From Membranipora membranacea (Eukaryota > Bryozoa > Gymnolaemata > Cheilostomatida > Membraniporidae), in contig OU612075.1 of assembly GCA_914767715.1 (NCBI GenBank), positions 21,390,001-21,454,000 of the forward strand: a stretch of 64,000 nt of DNA, given 5' to 3'. This document shows, piece after piece, positions 1 through 13,671 of this stretch. Both the position numbers and the translations under genes were made by a program. The number at the start of each line of letters is the position of its first letter. Within the stretch, counting starts at the first letter, position 1. Under the pieces are notes generated by a model that saw nothing but the letters and a program-made list of their open reading frames with translations, ran no database searches and had not been told where the DNA came from.

Positions 1-552
1 TTATTTCAACTCAACCATAGGTTTTGCACAAGTTATGCACTTTGTGCACTAACTTTAGATTGATCAAGTACTCTCTATCCCCAAGATGATTTGTGGACTC
101 AAAATTTTCTTTTTCAACAAAATAAAGAAAAATATGGTCATTTGATCCCTACCTAAAACTACCTAAACCATAGAATTTGATCCAGACCAAATGAACAGAT
201 AACAATGTTTCTGAATTTTTAATCGTATTTCGTGGTAGTGATTGTATCAAATTTGATCTAGACCAGGGAGTTTGGGACAAGTTTCCAGACTACCTGTCTA
301 TACTCATGCTTTAGAACTGGCTCTTCAAAAGCTATCACACTTGCTCATGACAAGTTTGCCACACAACAAAATTTGACAATACTTGTACGCAACTTCTGAA
401 TGTTTCTACTGGCCCATCACAGAAACACATTAGTTGTGTGTATCTAGCTACATGTGGAATTGCTTTCCTCCAATCTGGTCAAAAACTGACCAATGAAGAG
501 AGGATGTTCCCTCATATTTGGTAGAGTTTAATGATCGTTTGGCTGTTTTTAG
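1..552 (+). other. Intron or upstream DNA of the phosphatase gene
   Basis: No coding exon recognised. The stretch ends in a usable splice acceptor (tttttag before 553), so at least its right part is intron. I searched for an ATGGG-type myristoylated first exon and saw none. Confidence 0.5.
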
Positions 553-2260
553 GTGCTGAAGGGGTTATACATCGGAGGGCTGAGTGATTCTCGAGATCAG
601 GAGAAGTTGAGGTCTCATTCAGTCACTCATATACTCTCCATACATGAGCTAGCTAAGCCTCACTACCCCGGCATATTCACCTATCTCTGTGTGGATATAT
701 CAGACTCCTATCAACAACCAATCACTCAGATATTCGGTGAATGTATAGAATTCATACACAGAGCCAGAGCTGACGGAGGTAAGCAACTCCTAATTTATAC
801 AATATTTGATGTGCTATAAAAAAAGTGATCTCAGCCAGGTATTGTTGACCTCGTGTAGGCACCAACCTACAATATGATTAGATGACTTTTCCATCCCATC
901 ATATATGACATTCAAGAGGCAATACCTTATAATTTGTCGACCTACTGAAGATGGTTTTAGTTTTCAACATCCCAATATGTTACCCGTCTACAGTCGTAGC
1001 TGCAAAATATTAATTTAAGACTGTCTGTAGGGCACTTAGCTTTCCATGGGCAATAAAACTTTACAAACTTAAAGAATGCAATAACTGGAAAAGCTTCAAT
1101 CGGCCCAAGTTAATTGCATAATTTGAAAGTGGAAGTATTAGATTTAATGAGAAAATTCTGACCAGTAATAAATTGGAGACTAGGGGCTATGAGTCATAAA
1201 GTACTTTAGTGCTTGCGTTTGAAAAGCTCATATTACAAGCTTTTTATTGAGATAATAGGAGGAGCCTCTCTAGGCACCACTTAAATATAGATTGAGATTA
1301 ATTTCCACTGTGATTGAGGACACTATTAGCAATCCCGGAACAAACCTCCTTTCGACTCACATACATTCTTACATATGCCTCCCATTTATGGCCAGGGCTA
1401 ATCAGAGCATGCTTGAAACACATGCAAAAAGAATTGACATCCCTAAACCGAAGAAAAAGGGAAACGCAGTCTTGAGCTTAAACAGCTGGGTACCTGGCCC
1501 TGGTTTTCAGTTATCAAAACTGCATCTCAAAAATGCTGTAGAATATCTGTAAGCGAAATAGCATTTTATCAGTTTGCATTCACGGAAAGTCGACACAATA
1601 TAGACAGGGCAATGATCCTGCAGAGAGCATTAATTATAATAGAATATCCTACAGTGATAAGGGAATCTCCTGCGATTTATGGTTAGTTAATCCTGAGATT
1701 ACCCGCAATCTTCTCTTCCACCCTCCCTAACCTCCCTATAACCTTCCTAACCTCCCTAACCAACATATCATATAATGCCATTAATATAACCTCAGATAAT
1801 GAATCAGTCCTCAGCGGTCTCATGTCTGAGCGGAACCCTGACAGGGTAATCTACTAAATGTCCAATTGAGCAATCTCTGACGACAATCACTCAGCTGTTT
1901 TTGCTTGTTTCAGGGAAAGTTCTGGTTCATTGTTTAGCTGGAGTCTCCAGAAGTGCCACCGTGGTATGCGCCTATATTCTAGCCAGGACTAATTTAGACT
2001 CTGAAAAAGCAGTTTGTGCAATAAAAGCTGCGAGGAGCTGCGCCACTCCAAACTACGGCTTCAGGAGACAGCTACAGGACTGGAGTAAGACTGAGAGGCA
2101 CAGGTGGAGAGAGAACTTATCTAGCTGGCCCAAAGTCAACCATGACGATATAAAGCGGTGCTCCAGACTGGTAAGCTTGCCTCCGCACGGCGTATTTGCC
2201 ATAACAGTATACGCTATAATCTTGCTGTTGCTTGTCTTCGGTATTGTGTCTGTGTTGTAG
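553..2260 (+). CDS. DUSP22/DUSP15-like dual-specificity phosphatase, 5' end outside window
   Basis: Two exons are visible: 553-778 and 1914-2260. The phase-1 join gives 190 residues and a TAG stop. The first exon reads VLKGLYIGGLSDSRDQEKLR, matching the start of the DUSP22 catalytic domain directly after its short myristoylated first exon. That exon (MGNGM-type) was not found in 1-552 and should lie upstream. The catalytic P-loop HCLAGVSRSAT (residues 81-91 of the visible part) carries the nucleophilic Cys and Arg, and the general-acid Asp is probably D51 in CVDISDS. The family removes phosphate from Tyr and Ser/Thr, often in JNK/MAPK signalling (family knowledge). Odd feature: the last 26 residues are almost wholly hydrophobic, like a tail anchor, whereas human DUSP22 ends in a short soluble tail. 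A good donor inside the last exon (after 2170) could remove it. No poly(A) signal was identified. Confidence 0.85.
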
Positions 2261-3341
2261 GGTAGGATCGTAGAGGCCCGGATTCCGTGTTTTGTTAGAT
2301 TAGCAGTTGGAAGGTCTGAGGTACATATTAAGTTAAACGGAAAGGGAAAGATTGTGAAAACCGGTGAAGTTAATTTTATCACACTGTGTATTTCATTATA
2401 AGAATAATTTCCCGGGCTTTCTTCCTTGCCACTCTCTATCTAACCCTAAAGGGCCTCATAACTGGTTGTTCGGTGATGATTTAAAGTGAAAATCTCTGCA
2501 CTCTGTATGACCATGGTGAGGGCCTTTGGTATACATATAGACTTCTTTGCTTTCATTCCACGATTCCTTACTGAAGTATCCAGTTTTTTTGGGGAGGTGT
2601 CAATCTGAGCAATGATCTAAGAATGCTGTTTTTAGTGCCAACAATCCAAGGACGAGATGAACCTAAATTGAAATTGGATCAGTTGGAAGGCCAATTTTCC
2701 TCTTGACAAACAGAGAAAACTGACAGAGGATACTTTATACTGAAGTGTTTTCATTGTATAACGCCAAGTGTTAAGAAGGTGATAACCAATGCCTTGAGCA
2801 TCAATATTATTATTGACCAAGCGTTAAATTATATTAATTTTAAATCTGATACAAGCATTTAAATGGCCTGAAATTCTATGATTAGTAGCAGGAGGTGTCA
2901 ATATAAGCTCGTTTAAGTTTGATTGAGGGGTGGGGCTGAGGCTATGTTAGGTGTTGTGGTACCATCTGCTCATTATGTTTATACAGTTACCATAGATGAT
3001 GTTTCCTCTACTCTATAGAATATACTGAGACTGGCCATTATTACTCTTTGTCTATCCATGCTTTGTTTACCTGAGTGTATTCACTGAGACTTTATTTGTT
3101 GAATGAAGAGCTGATTCTGTATAATGATAGAAGGTTTAAATGTCACTCTGGCACTAAAATAGTTAGACACTGGTGTTGAAAGTTGGGATTATAATCGCTT
3201 AGACACACGACTAGAGACTTCAGACTTTACTTTCCTGGCTGACTTGTTTGACTTGTCGCCTTGTACTGTTGTGTATCAGTGACTGACTGTGTTATAACCA
3301 GTCTCTAGGTTCTCTACACTCCGGCTTAACCGTTCTGTACT
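2261..3341. other. Intergenic DNA between phosphatase and the next gene
   Basis: Contains the phosphatase 3' UTR and the probable promoter region of the next plus-strand gene. No ORF with coding character, no clear AATAAA and no repeat element was recognised. Confidence 0.4.
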
Positions 3342-3407
3342 ATGAGGAAGCCTAATAATGACAACGAGGAGTTGGATTACAGTATGGAGTACCTGCCTAT
3401 ATCAATG
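3342..3407 (+). CDS. Candidate alternative first exon a
   Basis: ATG followed by 21 codons (MRKPNNDNEELDYSMEYLPI plus SM), ending in phase 0 before a weak GTTTGT donor. It is compatible with the acceptor at 10788. An acidic N-terminus would result. The very long intron (7.4 kb) and weak donor keep confidence low. Confidence 0.4.
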
Positions 3408-6400
3408 GTTTGTACTGTTCTTACTGCACGGTTTACTTCATAGTAACCAAGTTCATACTATTTAGGAGGGCACTGAATCCTTATACATCACTAATGTAAT
3501 AATTTTTATTATCACCACACTTGTCATAATAATTCAAAGTTTCTCAAGGATTAGTTGGACAAGGACAAGGACTGCTTAATTCATTGACCATATTGTTCTT
3601 TCTCTGTACGCTGTATTGTTTTCTGTGATTAAATGGTTGTTAACTATGGTTTTGTGGGCAAAATGGCAGTTCAGTCTTACCACTCAGTCTTGCTCCCTTT
3701 CTTTCCATAAGAAAATTCAGTTTTGAGACGGCGGTTGGTTGAAATGGCTGGCATTAGGGAGTACTGTACAAACTCCCTGCTAACATCAGGGAGGGAGGCC
3801 CCACCCTCCCTGCTAACATACTATAGGTATATGGATTCTGCTTACAAAGAAGTTGTCTACCCAGAGTTTGTAACCCATGCTGTAATATACACTACACCCA
3901 AAACAATGATATAAACATGATACCCTGAGCCTGTATATCAAAATATGAGCTCATGCTTTACAGATTGACTGTTTTATGATTGTTTTAAAACAAAGGTAAC
4001 ATAAGTCAGGTAAAAGAAAATCATGTCACAAAACAATCTCTTGTAGGCTTTTTGGAATTGAGCAGGTGCATTCAAAGCGTCGCATTTTGATCGATTGTTT
4101 CCATTAGCTTTTGACCTCAATTTAACGGCTGCGCTTTAGTAATTGAGTCAACCTGGCGGAAATAAACTCGTCTGAATTTGCAAAGAGAGGAGAAACATAT
4201 TTTTGTCTCATGAAGGAAGAAGTACTTCATATTTGCAGTGTAGATGAGGTTTGTACTTTGGACTTTCCTGTTCTCACTTCTCTGATTCATCGTTGAATAA
4301 GTTATTGCGAATTTTGAAATGCAAATTTGCAGGGAATTTGCAAAGCAAATTAACAAAAACAAACTGTTTTCCTCCTGATCGTTTTGATAGATGTGAAACT
4401 AATTGTAAAAGTACAGGTGTAATATTACATGACTGGCACTGAAGGAAGGATTGACAAGATGCTAATCACAATCCACCTTGGCGGACAATCTATGTTATCA
4501 AGGAGAAAGTCCTTTCGCTGAGTAGTCTCTCATGGTTTTTATGCTAATTTGAGTTGAGTTCTTACCCACGTTGGCACCAGTCCCTGACAGTGCTGCATGT
4601 TCGATAGTGACATCTGGTGACAGGTTGAGCAGATGACACTTTGGCATGAGTAACACGACATTACCATGCCATTATGCAGATCAGACTCACTTACTTGGTT
4701 AGATCAGTTCTAATATCATAATAATACGGGAGAGTGATGGATTTGTTTTGATTGAGTTGTCGACTGTCGAGCTGATAGGAGGTTTTTTCTGCTAGATTTT
4801 GAGGAGACTGAAGGTCGGCGTTATCAGGAGATAACTATTTACATTCTTGTAATCCAACCACTTGACAGAACTATTGACAGTGGGCTTATCGCTCCTAAAT
4901 AGCTGGACATACATTGTAAATTAATCATCACCCTCGCTGTGTTATTGTCTCAGTGAGATTGTGTGTCAGTATTACTCTCTAGGCTTTCGAACTCTGAGCT
5001 CATCCTCGGTCAAACATATCAGCAAAAACTGTGACCGGCTGCGTGTACCCTATAATTTACTATTAGTTACCGCATCGAGCCATCATTACCATTTTGTGAT
5101 GTGAACTGTGCAGCGGGTATTCGAATATTTTGTGACCTTGTGTGGAGTTATTCGGCAGACGTGAGTTATCGTCCGTGAGATGCGGTTCATCATGGAGGAT
5201 ATTCCTGAGGAAACTGACGAGGTATGTAGGCTATTATAGCGCTGCTGGTCCGACTCTGCAGAGCTTCTATTAGCGATCGCTTCACTGAAGCTCATTGAAC
5301 TTTTGTGTTTAGCCAGTGAGTTCATTTCTTGACTAAGTTCATCCTCTGACCACATGTGCATATAATGCTTACTTGTACGGCGTTGCTTGGCTTCAGACCT
5401 CAGTTTTGCAAGAATGTGCACTGGATGAATATTGTGTGTTTTGTTGTGGTATTTTAAGAAGACATTGTCTAGTTAAAAGCTGACTGCAGCCTCTCTGTAT
5501 ATTTTCATTCTCATCAGCGTTTGTTTGTGGACAGGTTGTGCAGGTTTGCACTATTCTGGTGTAAATTCTAAACATTCCACAACATACGCTTCCATTTTGT
5601 TGTGGAAATATTTTTGCGATAGTGTTTGTCTTCTGGCTCAGGGAGGGTGGATTCCTGATGCAATTACATTTTTGCTATATTCCTTGGAGTTGCCCGACCT
5701 GGGAAAAGAAGCCAAAATTGTTTGATGGTCATCTCTTTTGGCAACTTGTCAAATAGGGTATTAACATTATTCCTTACATCATAGCGCCTGTATATACATC
5801 AGATAATTTCAGTGCAGTGTTTAGCAACTGTGCCTAACTCAGCTTCACTGTATCTATTGAGAGGATTTCAGTTCAGTGGACAGCCTACATCTCATTTTCG
5901 TTCTCCGTCGCCATGGACTTTTATTGAATCGGTGTCGTCGCTCAAGTATCACTTTGCTGGTTCATTAGGTGAGTTGTATTTCACAGGAATGGATACGAGT
6001 ATGGTATAATACCATTCACAAATAGTGGGTTGCTACAGTGTTCGATTTGATGGAGCAACTGACCCCTAACTGTAAGTATTGAATGAGTTTCAAAATTCCG
6101 CTTCTTGGAAAACGATCTCCATCCATTTGTTGGCAAATATTTCTGGTATTTAATGTGACACTCTAATGAGTTGAGTCCTATCGTTGATACCTTATTATAT
6201 CATAATCATTAATTAGACAGCTGTCAATTTAATAGTGAATATCCTCAAAAATAATTAATGACGTGTTTATCTGCCATTGAGTGCACTTATAATACCCTTC
6301 TCTTGATTACTACTGCTAACGGAAAGGCGCAGAACGCTGAAGAAGGTTTGAATGGAGCGTCCTTAGAATCTTGAATGATTCATTGGACCAAATGTCATCA

Positions 6401-9400
6401 ATATCTCTGTGTCAACGAGGTTATACAAATATAGAAACTAGATTAATGAATCCTTTGTTTTTCTTTGGAAGCCATATTGCTGCAAGATGTGAGTTGACTG
6501 ATTTCACGATTGCGCATTTTTAATCCGCGCTACTTTGGGATAATTAAGTTATTTCTATATTTCTCGATAATCTTATTTCTCTGCGGTCAATATGTTGTTG
6601 TTAGAACGACAGCAGCTGTGTATTATTCCTTTCTCCCCGTCGCTAACATTGCTGTACATCTGTGCGCTGTGATCCTAACAATATCAGCTCTACAGTCACA
6701 ACAAGAACTTCACTCGCACATGTGACACTCGCTGCTGCAGTGCTGGGGAAGGCAGCTGATTATCGACTACTTTGTTTGTTTATTACTGCTGTCGTATTTG
6801 TATCATTGACATTGATATACTATGGTAATGCTGCTGGTATAAGTCTAGCCAGTACTACGCTATCGATTCAACAAACCAACATACATTATTGTGGAGAATA
6901 TTAATGACACAGCTCGCCTGAGAAACTGTAATAATGGATAGTTGCTTAGCCATGCGGTCATCTGATGAAAAGGTAACCTGTGTGTCTTACATTTTTTCGG
7001 ACATCTTTCAGCCATTTTTTTTCTCATCTATATAGCTGCTTTGAGCTGTACTATATAGACAGTGTTTACTGTACGAAAATAACCGTCTTCTGAAAGTATT
7101 TGGCACTGGAAATAAAAGGCTTATGATCAAATTATTTTGGCGCACAACAACTCTCATGATAATGCAATGATCGATTTGCCTGCTTTAGAGTGAGTTTTGA
7201 TGTTCACGGCCACTTGATGTGAATCCTACCCTCAGCTTTAAAACTTCTCCTGGTTGATGCCTAGCATTTGTTTTATCTAGATGTACTCGTAATAGCCTTA
7301 TTTGTGGCTTGTTTTGATTGAGTAACATGCTAATCAAAAAATTACCCTGGAATCCATTAACCCCTTGATTCTATTATCCACCTACGCAGGCAGTACGGGT
7401 GGGATATAAGAAAACCTGGACTGGGAGCAAAGCTATACCTTCATGGGTAATAAATTAAGTAATTTGAATCGATTAGACCATTATTAGAATCCTAATAGGC
7501 CCCCCACCTAACCATAAACAGTACACTGTGTCTTCTTACGTAATTCGAGTCTATGTGAATGAGGTTTCCTCATAGTTTCTTAGTGTTACATATTTTGTTA
7601 TCCATTGTTTTCTGACAGTTTGTGATATCAGGTATCATTCCATTGACATTGACTATAATACTTCATCATCAAAGCAAGATCAAAGTGTCAAGCGATAAAA
7701 CTGCTATTGTTTTACCTCCGATGGAGGATATACTTGGTTGGTCAGTGCAATGTAGGGGATAAGCAAGCTTGTATGATTGGAACAAAATTTGAAAAAAGAG
7801 ATTGATGTGTGCTTAGTTACCACACCCCCTAGGGGTCCCTAATGGTGTAAATTGCAACCAGCTAGGGTGGGTAAGGATGGGACATAACCTTCCACCCTTC
7901 CTCGTCACACAAATAATTATCGGATAAGGTATTGAGAGTTGTCTCCCCTGACCGGCTGCTAATTTGAGGCTTAGTTACGTCATCTCAGACTGTCTAAGTG
8001 GATACACAACAATTCTCTCCTGTTTTTACAATAATTTATCTGGAAATTAGATTGCAGACTACAGCTAAGTTCAAATCTCATTTTCGTCTAACTGATTGCA
8101 TTTGTATCCGCTCAATTAGGCGTACACATCAAATGATACAGTTTAAATGATTTTAGATCATTTCCACTTCTGTGAACCTTCTAATGAAGTTGCCATTCAG
8201 GTAACCTAAATCACTGTTACAGTGTGAGAAAGGGCTAAACAAAGCAGTCTGCTCCAAATCTAACAGGCGCAACACTAGACTGTCTGGCAAGTACCACGAT
8301 ATCAAAATCATGTTCGAACGTTCGGAATAAACAAACTCATCAGTGCCTAGAAAATTGTTCCAAAATCTGATCACATGCATTAACAGGAATCATGAGATTG
8401 TTAGCTAGTGGTAACATATGGTGTGATCTCAATTGTGCAAAAAAATAGTAAAGGCAATGACTTTTTTGTGTAATTTTTCTCTTTGATCTTTTAATACGGG
8501 TTAAATTCATGTTGATGGAAGCAGCTGGTCAAATCGAGGATGTCTGCCGATCCGAGTTTGCCCGCTGCAGCGTTTGCCCGCTGCACGGCCAGGTGCATCG
8601 GCTAATTCTATCACCGATGCGTTGGGTCTTTTGTCATTGCTATATCCACTCAGTCAAGTGGCGTCTAATCACGGATAATAAGCTGCTTGAACGTTATGAA
8701 TCTTCACGTTCCTCATGATGAGAAGAGCTTTTAGCCGAGGGACTCTCTTATTAGGACTATCATCAGTGTGTCTCGCACTGGATGATGGCCGTGTAGGGTT
8801 AGGTATGTTGTATAGAGAGTACTTCCGATGAAAACCTTCAGGTGCTGTTAGATGTTCATTCATGATTTATTCTGCTGTAGTGGAGGGAGTGTATCCTGCT
8901 ATGTTATATCGGGATTTTTTTTTATGTAACAACTGGATAATCAAAAATTTTTATAGCCCTTTTAGGAAGTAGTCTACCAATACATAGATAGTTGCTCCTG
9001 TCATAAAAAAGGGGTAAAACCCGTTTTATGTGTCTTTGAGTGGCTACTTGTAACATGATGACAAATTCTTAGTAATTTGTTGTCATGTTAGGTGGACTGT
9101 TCAAACATTGACATTTTTCTCTCACACTTTTTAGAGACAAACGTTAGTAATGTCCTTCATATGAGTGCCAACAATGACTCGTCAATGAGGATTTGCCCAA
9201 TGGCCTGTAAAAAAACTGTGTCTGCTTTTGAATATTTGGCAAGTAGCTGTATATAGTTGTGAGATGAGCAGTGTTTACGTATTCTTTGTGGAATTTTGCC
9301 TTGAACATCTCACAATGTTATCAGTCGCCTTTCACTTTTGTTGACATTAAGTTTTTGTTGTTGCTTGGCGCTGCCTAATCCTTTACATTGAATGAATTAT

Positions 9401-12400
9401 AATTTTGAATACATGAGGCCTCGGGCCAAATTTTGATTTATTGAAGTCCAGCTCCATGGTAATACTACACTAACCTTACAAAGGCCTCAGGCCGTTCTTT
9501 GTGTTGTTATGGGTATTTAGTGCTTTGTTAGTGATGGAAAGTCTCATTTTCCGGTTGTGTCTCGCTGTGTGATCAGATTGGCCATAACGCTAAACCCTGG
9601 GCAGAGAGAGATATTAATACATTACTGTGTGTAATATTAGTATCATCATAGACAAGGTTTAACAGCATCTCATCTCTTATCTGTCTCAGGATTACAAGTA
9701 GACATGAGTAGGTAAGATTATCTATAGGTGCTATGACATATGGGCTAACAGAGATATCAGGTTATATCTTGCTATCATTGCGTCCGTCAGCGTTAGCTCG
9801 CACATTGTAGTAGCATAATAGGTTGCTCTCTGGGTTGTTTAGTTTTTTTGACAAGTTTTGTTACCAGGCTGGTAGACTTTCTGCTGTATTGGGTATGTAC
9901 CACAACATTCACATGATGTACATGAGACTAATGTTTGTAATTTGTATCATCAAAGGCTGGCGCTTTCTATATTTGATGTCGCCAAACAATGGAATTTGTA
10001 CTTTGATCTGTTAATTAGTCCTTTGGGATCAAATCAATACGACTTAATTTGTGCTGCTCTATCAGCGACAGCATTGACAGCATTTTCCCTCAGACTGCAG
10101 GGGCAATTGTTTGCACTTTTCCAGCAGCTGACCGTCTCGTAATGATATACCGGTACTGTGTTTGATTGGAACACTATTATCTAAATCAGTGGATTGTATA
10201 TAGAAAACGAGAGGAGAGGCAACTTTTTTGTCAGCTCTGTTATGCGTATTATTGTATGTGGTATGTATGATGTTCGTTAAAGAGATATTAACCTGACCTT
10301 TGAGTTGACTAGATCAGCTATATCAAGGTTGACATGGATCTCAAGGTGCTGACTACTGATTACTTTAATGTCATATCTTATTATCAGTTTAATGTCAGCA
10401 ATCCTAGCATATTTGGCAGCGGTTTGCGACCTTTGTATGTGACCTCGTGTTGGATTAATTTTTGATCCTAACATCAGTGACAGGCTGACATTATAGTGTC
10501 AGTGCTCTGTGTAGGTTGACAGGTATGAACAGGTACCACAGTTTGTTTTATCTGTCATGCGTTCTCTGTGCTTGACTGCCAGATATTACTCCTAGCTCAT
10601 ACTCTCTCATATACAGTCGTGGATTAGGACTGATCTATATTATGCATGATTGCTAGCAGTTCTAGGGTAGGCATATTCTGTTCTTATTTATTCACAAACA
10701 GTTTTTTAGTTGAAAATCGAGGCTGAATATCCAAGAACCACAATTTGTGTCAACCATCGATTGAAATAATGTTTTTCTCTATTACAGTTGGCGCTGTACA
10801 ACAGCCAAGTAAAGGGCAGTAAAGACAAGAAAGCCTCGATACCTCTACCTAGTCCTACATCGGCCACTTTAGAAGAGGGCGCAGCTCAGAGCCCGCCTCC
10901 TTCTCAGCCAACGGAGGAGATAAATCCACGTCAATCTACTGCCTCATCTGGTTCGATAAATAGTGCTTTGAGTGCCGAGGAGCAGCAGTCGTCCGGCGCT
11001 CCGTCTACTAGCGGTTCTACTGGTGAGTTTACACTCTGAAAAGAGTTTAATTGCAGTAGCAGTCATCTGCTACACTTGCACATCTACATTTTGCCAGCAA
11101 TGGACAATCATAAACTCCAGTGTATAACTCATGGAATACAAACGCTTTTCCGTTTTGAGATTGAGGATTGTCTATAGCTAGTGCATAGCTCATGCCTATA
11201 TATTATGTACTTTGTTATATAATGCTGCATAAGTAGTTCCTTACATGATGTTGCATCTTCTTCTCAGTTTTTTACACCTTATAATTGTCACCAAGGTATA
11301 TCATCACCCCTGGAATGTAGCACGCCTAAGCAAACCCTGGCATGCCTGTCATACATGACTTGCATACCAATGTCTCTTCTCATGTCATCAATGATGAGCT
11401 AAAAATGTACTCATTGTACGTATTTGTAAATTGGAAATAAAGGTCCCCGGCTAGATGGTTTGATTTTCAAGGTTGTCATCACTGTCAATCAGTTCCTGTG
11501 TTTCAAACCAATCTTACCAAACAGGATATTTGGCATTCATTTGCTCACCCAAACTATCAAAAAACTATCAAGGAACATTGACCCGAGATGTTCCTAAATT
11601 TCATGTACATGGACATAACAAAGGCATAAAAAGGTTGCTATAGGCTGCATCCCTGGAAGACTCATCCACTGTACTTATCTATCATGTTTATTGAAATCGA
11701 ATAGGTGTTTTTGTCAACACTTAAATCAATTATATTACATCCTGATGCAGATTTGTGCCATACAATTATATTTCGAAGTTTGAATTTGTGCATGACTTGG
11801 ACAAGCGATAATTTAGTTTACTGACTATACCCCTACCATGTTTTGGCATTTGTAAAGTGCATTGCCCCTGTTCTATCTGTCCAATCTCGGCTACCATCTC
11901 TGCTAATGTCACCGATGACTAACCATAATAGCCACTCTGCTCTCTCTGTAAATAATATGGGAGTGATGAATTTGTATTGCCATTTTTAGCATTCATGATA
12001 AAGCTCTAATGACTAAAATTCAGTATTGATTATAAAAAAAAAATTATGCTACCTTATCAAATTAACAGCATGATATCAGTTGTTAAAGTACATAGAAGAG
12101 ATAGCAGGCTAGTGACGCATGGTCCTTACCTCACTTTTTTATAGAATGGTGATGTAGATTCTTATTAAGAGAATCATCACTTGTAGGAGAACCGTGGGAA
12201 GTTAATTACTCCTATTACAATTACAACATATATATATATATTCTTGAGTAGAGCAAAGATATGTCTGAGAGCCCAGGTCTTTTTGCTCTGACCAGACACT
12301 GGCTCTTCTCGGGTGGGGCAACAGTCTGGGGGGGGGGGGGGGGCTTGGCCAGGCACCTTTATCGGACGAAGTTTATAAGTAATACAGTACAATTATTCCC

Positions 12401-13671
12401 AATTGGCTAGGCAGAAATAATTAGATGTGATATTTTCCCCTTATTTTTACAGGTGAGAAAGCCCACGTACCGATAATCATGGGTAACACTGGTAGTAGCT
12501 CATATGTGTACGAGATCCCACACTGTGAACCTGCTGTGAAAAAGGAAAACAGCAGAATGGATAAAGTGAGAAACTCTATTCGTAACGCGCTGAACCGCAA
12601 ACCAAGTAAAGACTACTTCGACAAAAATAAGAAAAAGAAGGAGGACCAAGCCAATAATAATAATGGGGTAAGTTGAATGAGTACTACCAACTCACAGCTA
12701 TAACAAGGTTTATTGCCACCGTTTAAATTTTATGCAAGCAAATTTGGCAACAAGTATTTTGATTTGGTAGACACTGTTGGTGCTGAATAGGTTACTAGAT
12801 ATTAATCTAATTGTCTAATTAGGTCTACAAATTAAATTAAATTAGATTTACTGAAAATGGCGCCTCAGAAATAGGATTATGAAACCATTGGGTCACTGGG
12901 TGTAGTCAGATCCAGAATCATAGTAGATGGTAGAATGCATAAAGATACACACACCCAAATTATTAAATTTCAAGTACTTAAGAATTATCTGCCCTTGTAT
13001 ACTAATGGGGCAACTTCTATATTATAAGCAAAATGAATAGTGGTAAAACAATATAGCTTATTTTGGTTAACGGTGATATCAGAAGAGAATGTTACTCCTT
13101 GGTGATATATATCTATGTATTCTTAAACTTTATAATATTTTATTGGCAATCATATCTAATAGCAATTTTTACATTCGTGCCTATATTGTCCCTAATTTAT
13201 CTGTTTGTTCATGTTCTACAGGTTGTAAAGCCAGCGGGTGATGATATTGATGGGTCATACTATACTGATAACATAACTCGAAGTGCCACATTACCCAACA
13301 ACTATGGCCGCCAGATACCAAACGGTAACACACCAATCAATGACACGCTAAAGAACGCTACATTACAGGCTAGACTGCTGCCTGCATATAAAACCCCTGA
13401 GCAGGGATATATCGGAAACATTGAGAATAGGCGAAGAATTATGTCCACACCTGCCTATAGTAGGAACAGAACTCACAGTCAATCATCAAACTACTCACAG
13501 CGATACCACTCCACTAACCGCGTGGTGTCAACTCATATCCCTGCTCATATCGATAAAAGACTTGTACGCAGTCGTAGCGTTGGAGTTATCCCTGACGCTG
13601 AACTAAAAATGAGAAAAACTGCGTCAGCTAGTGTGGTTAAGATTGACGACTGTGAAGATTGGATAGTATGA
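3342..13671 (+). CDS. Unrecognised Ser/Thr/Asn-rich phosphosite protein (about 313 aa), alternative first exons
   Basis: Three constant exons are supported: 10788-11022, 12453-12667 and 13222-13671 (TGA). All have good GT-AG sites and compatible phases (0/1, 1/0, 0). They follow one of three candidate first exons (3342-3407, 5180-5221, 6934-6972), each ending in phase 0, giving 312-321 aa. No catalytic domain, signal peptide or membrane segment is visible. In order: a Ser/Pro-rich stretch; MGNTGSSS; a basic segment rich in Lys/Asn; a C-terminal part with many basophilic-kinase-type sites (TRSATLP, RRRIMSTP, RSRSVG, RKTASAS); and a C-terminus EDWIV that could be a PDZ ligand. It looks like an intrinsically disordered scaffold or signalling substrate, but I do not recognise the family. 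A poly(A) signal lies about 480 bp downstream. Exons and joins are well supported; the start is uncertain. Confidence 0.7.
3787..3812. repeat. CAGGGAGGG...CCCTCCCTG hairpin
   Basis: Inverted repeat flanked by direct copies of TGCTAACAT-like sequence on both sides (ctgctaacat before and after), which may be a target duplication. Confidence 0.5.
5180..5221 (+). CDS. Candidate alternative first exon b
   Basis: ATG plus 13 codons (MRFIMEDIPEETDE), phase 0, followed by a good donor GTATGT. Best of the three candidate starts by splice-site quality; gives a 313-residue protein when joined to the exon at 10788. Confidence 0.5.
6934..6972 (+). CDS. Candidate alternative first exon c
   Basis: ATG plus 12 codons (MDSCLAMRSSDEK), phase 0, followed by the donor GTAACC. 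Compatible with the acceptor at 10788. Nothing beyond phase and donor supports it. Confidence 0.4.
12328..12343 (+). repeat. Poly-G tract
   Basis: Sixteen consecutive G about 110 bp before the exon at 12453. Confidence 0.8.

Noticed and set aside
1292-1552. 86-aa ORF inside the phosphatase intron
   Set aside because: No splice sites in phase with the neighbouring exons and no resemblance to the phosphatase domain; the direct 778-1914 join restores the catalytic loop.
7721-7744. MEDILGWS stretch as a fourth alternative first exon
   Set aside because: Phase fits, but the donor GTGCAA is poor and nothing else supports it.
8718-8800. ATG exon-like stretch (MRRAFSRGTLLLGLSS...) with a good GTATGT donor
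   Set aside because: It ends in phase 1, which does not fit the phase 0 acceptor at 10788, and no other partner was found.
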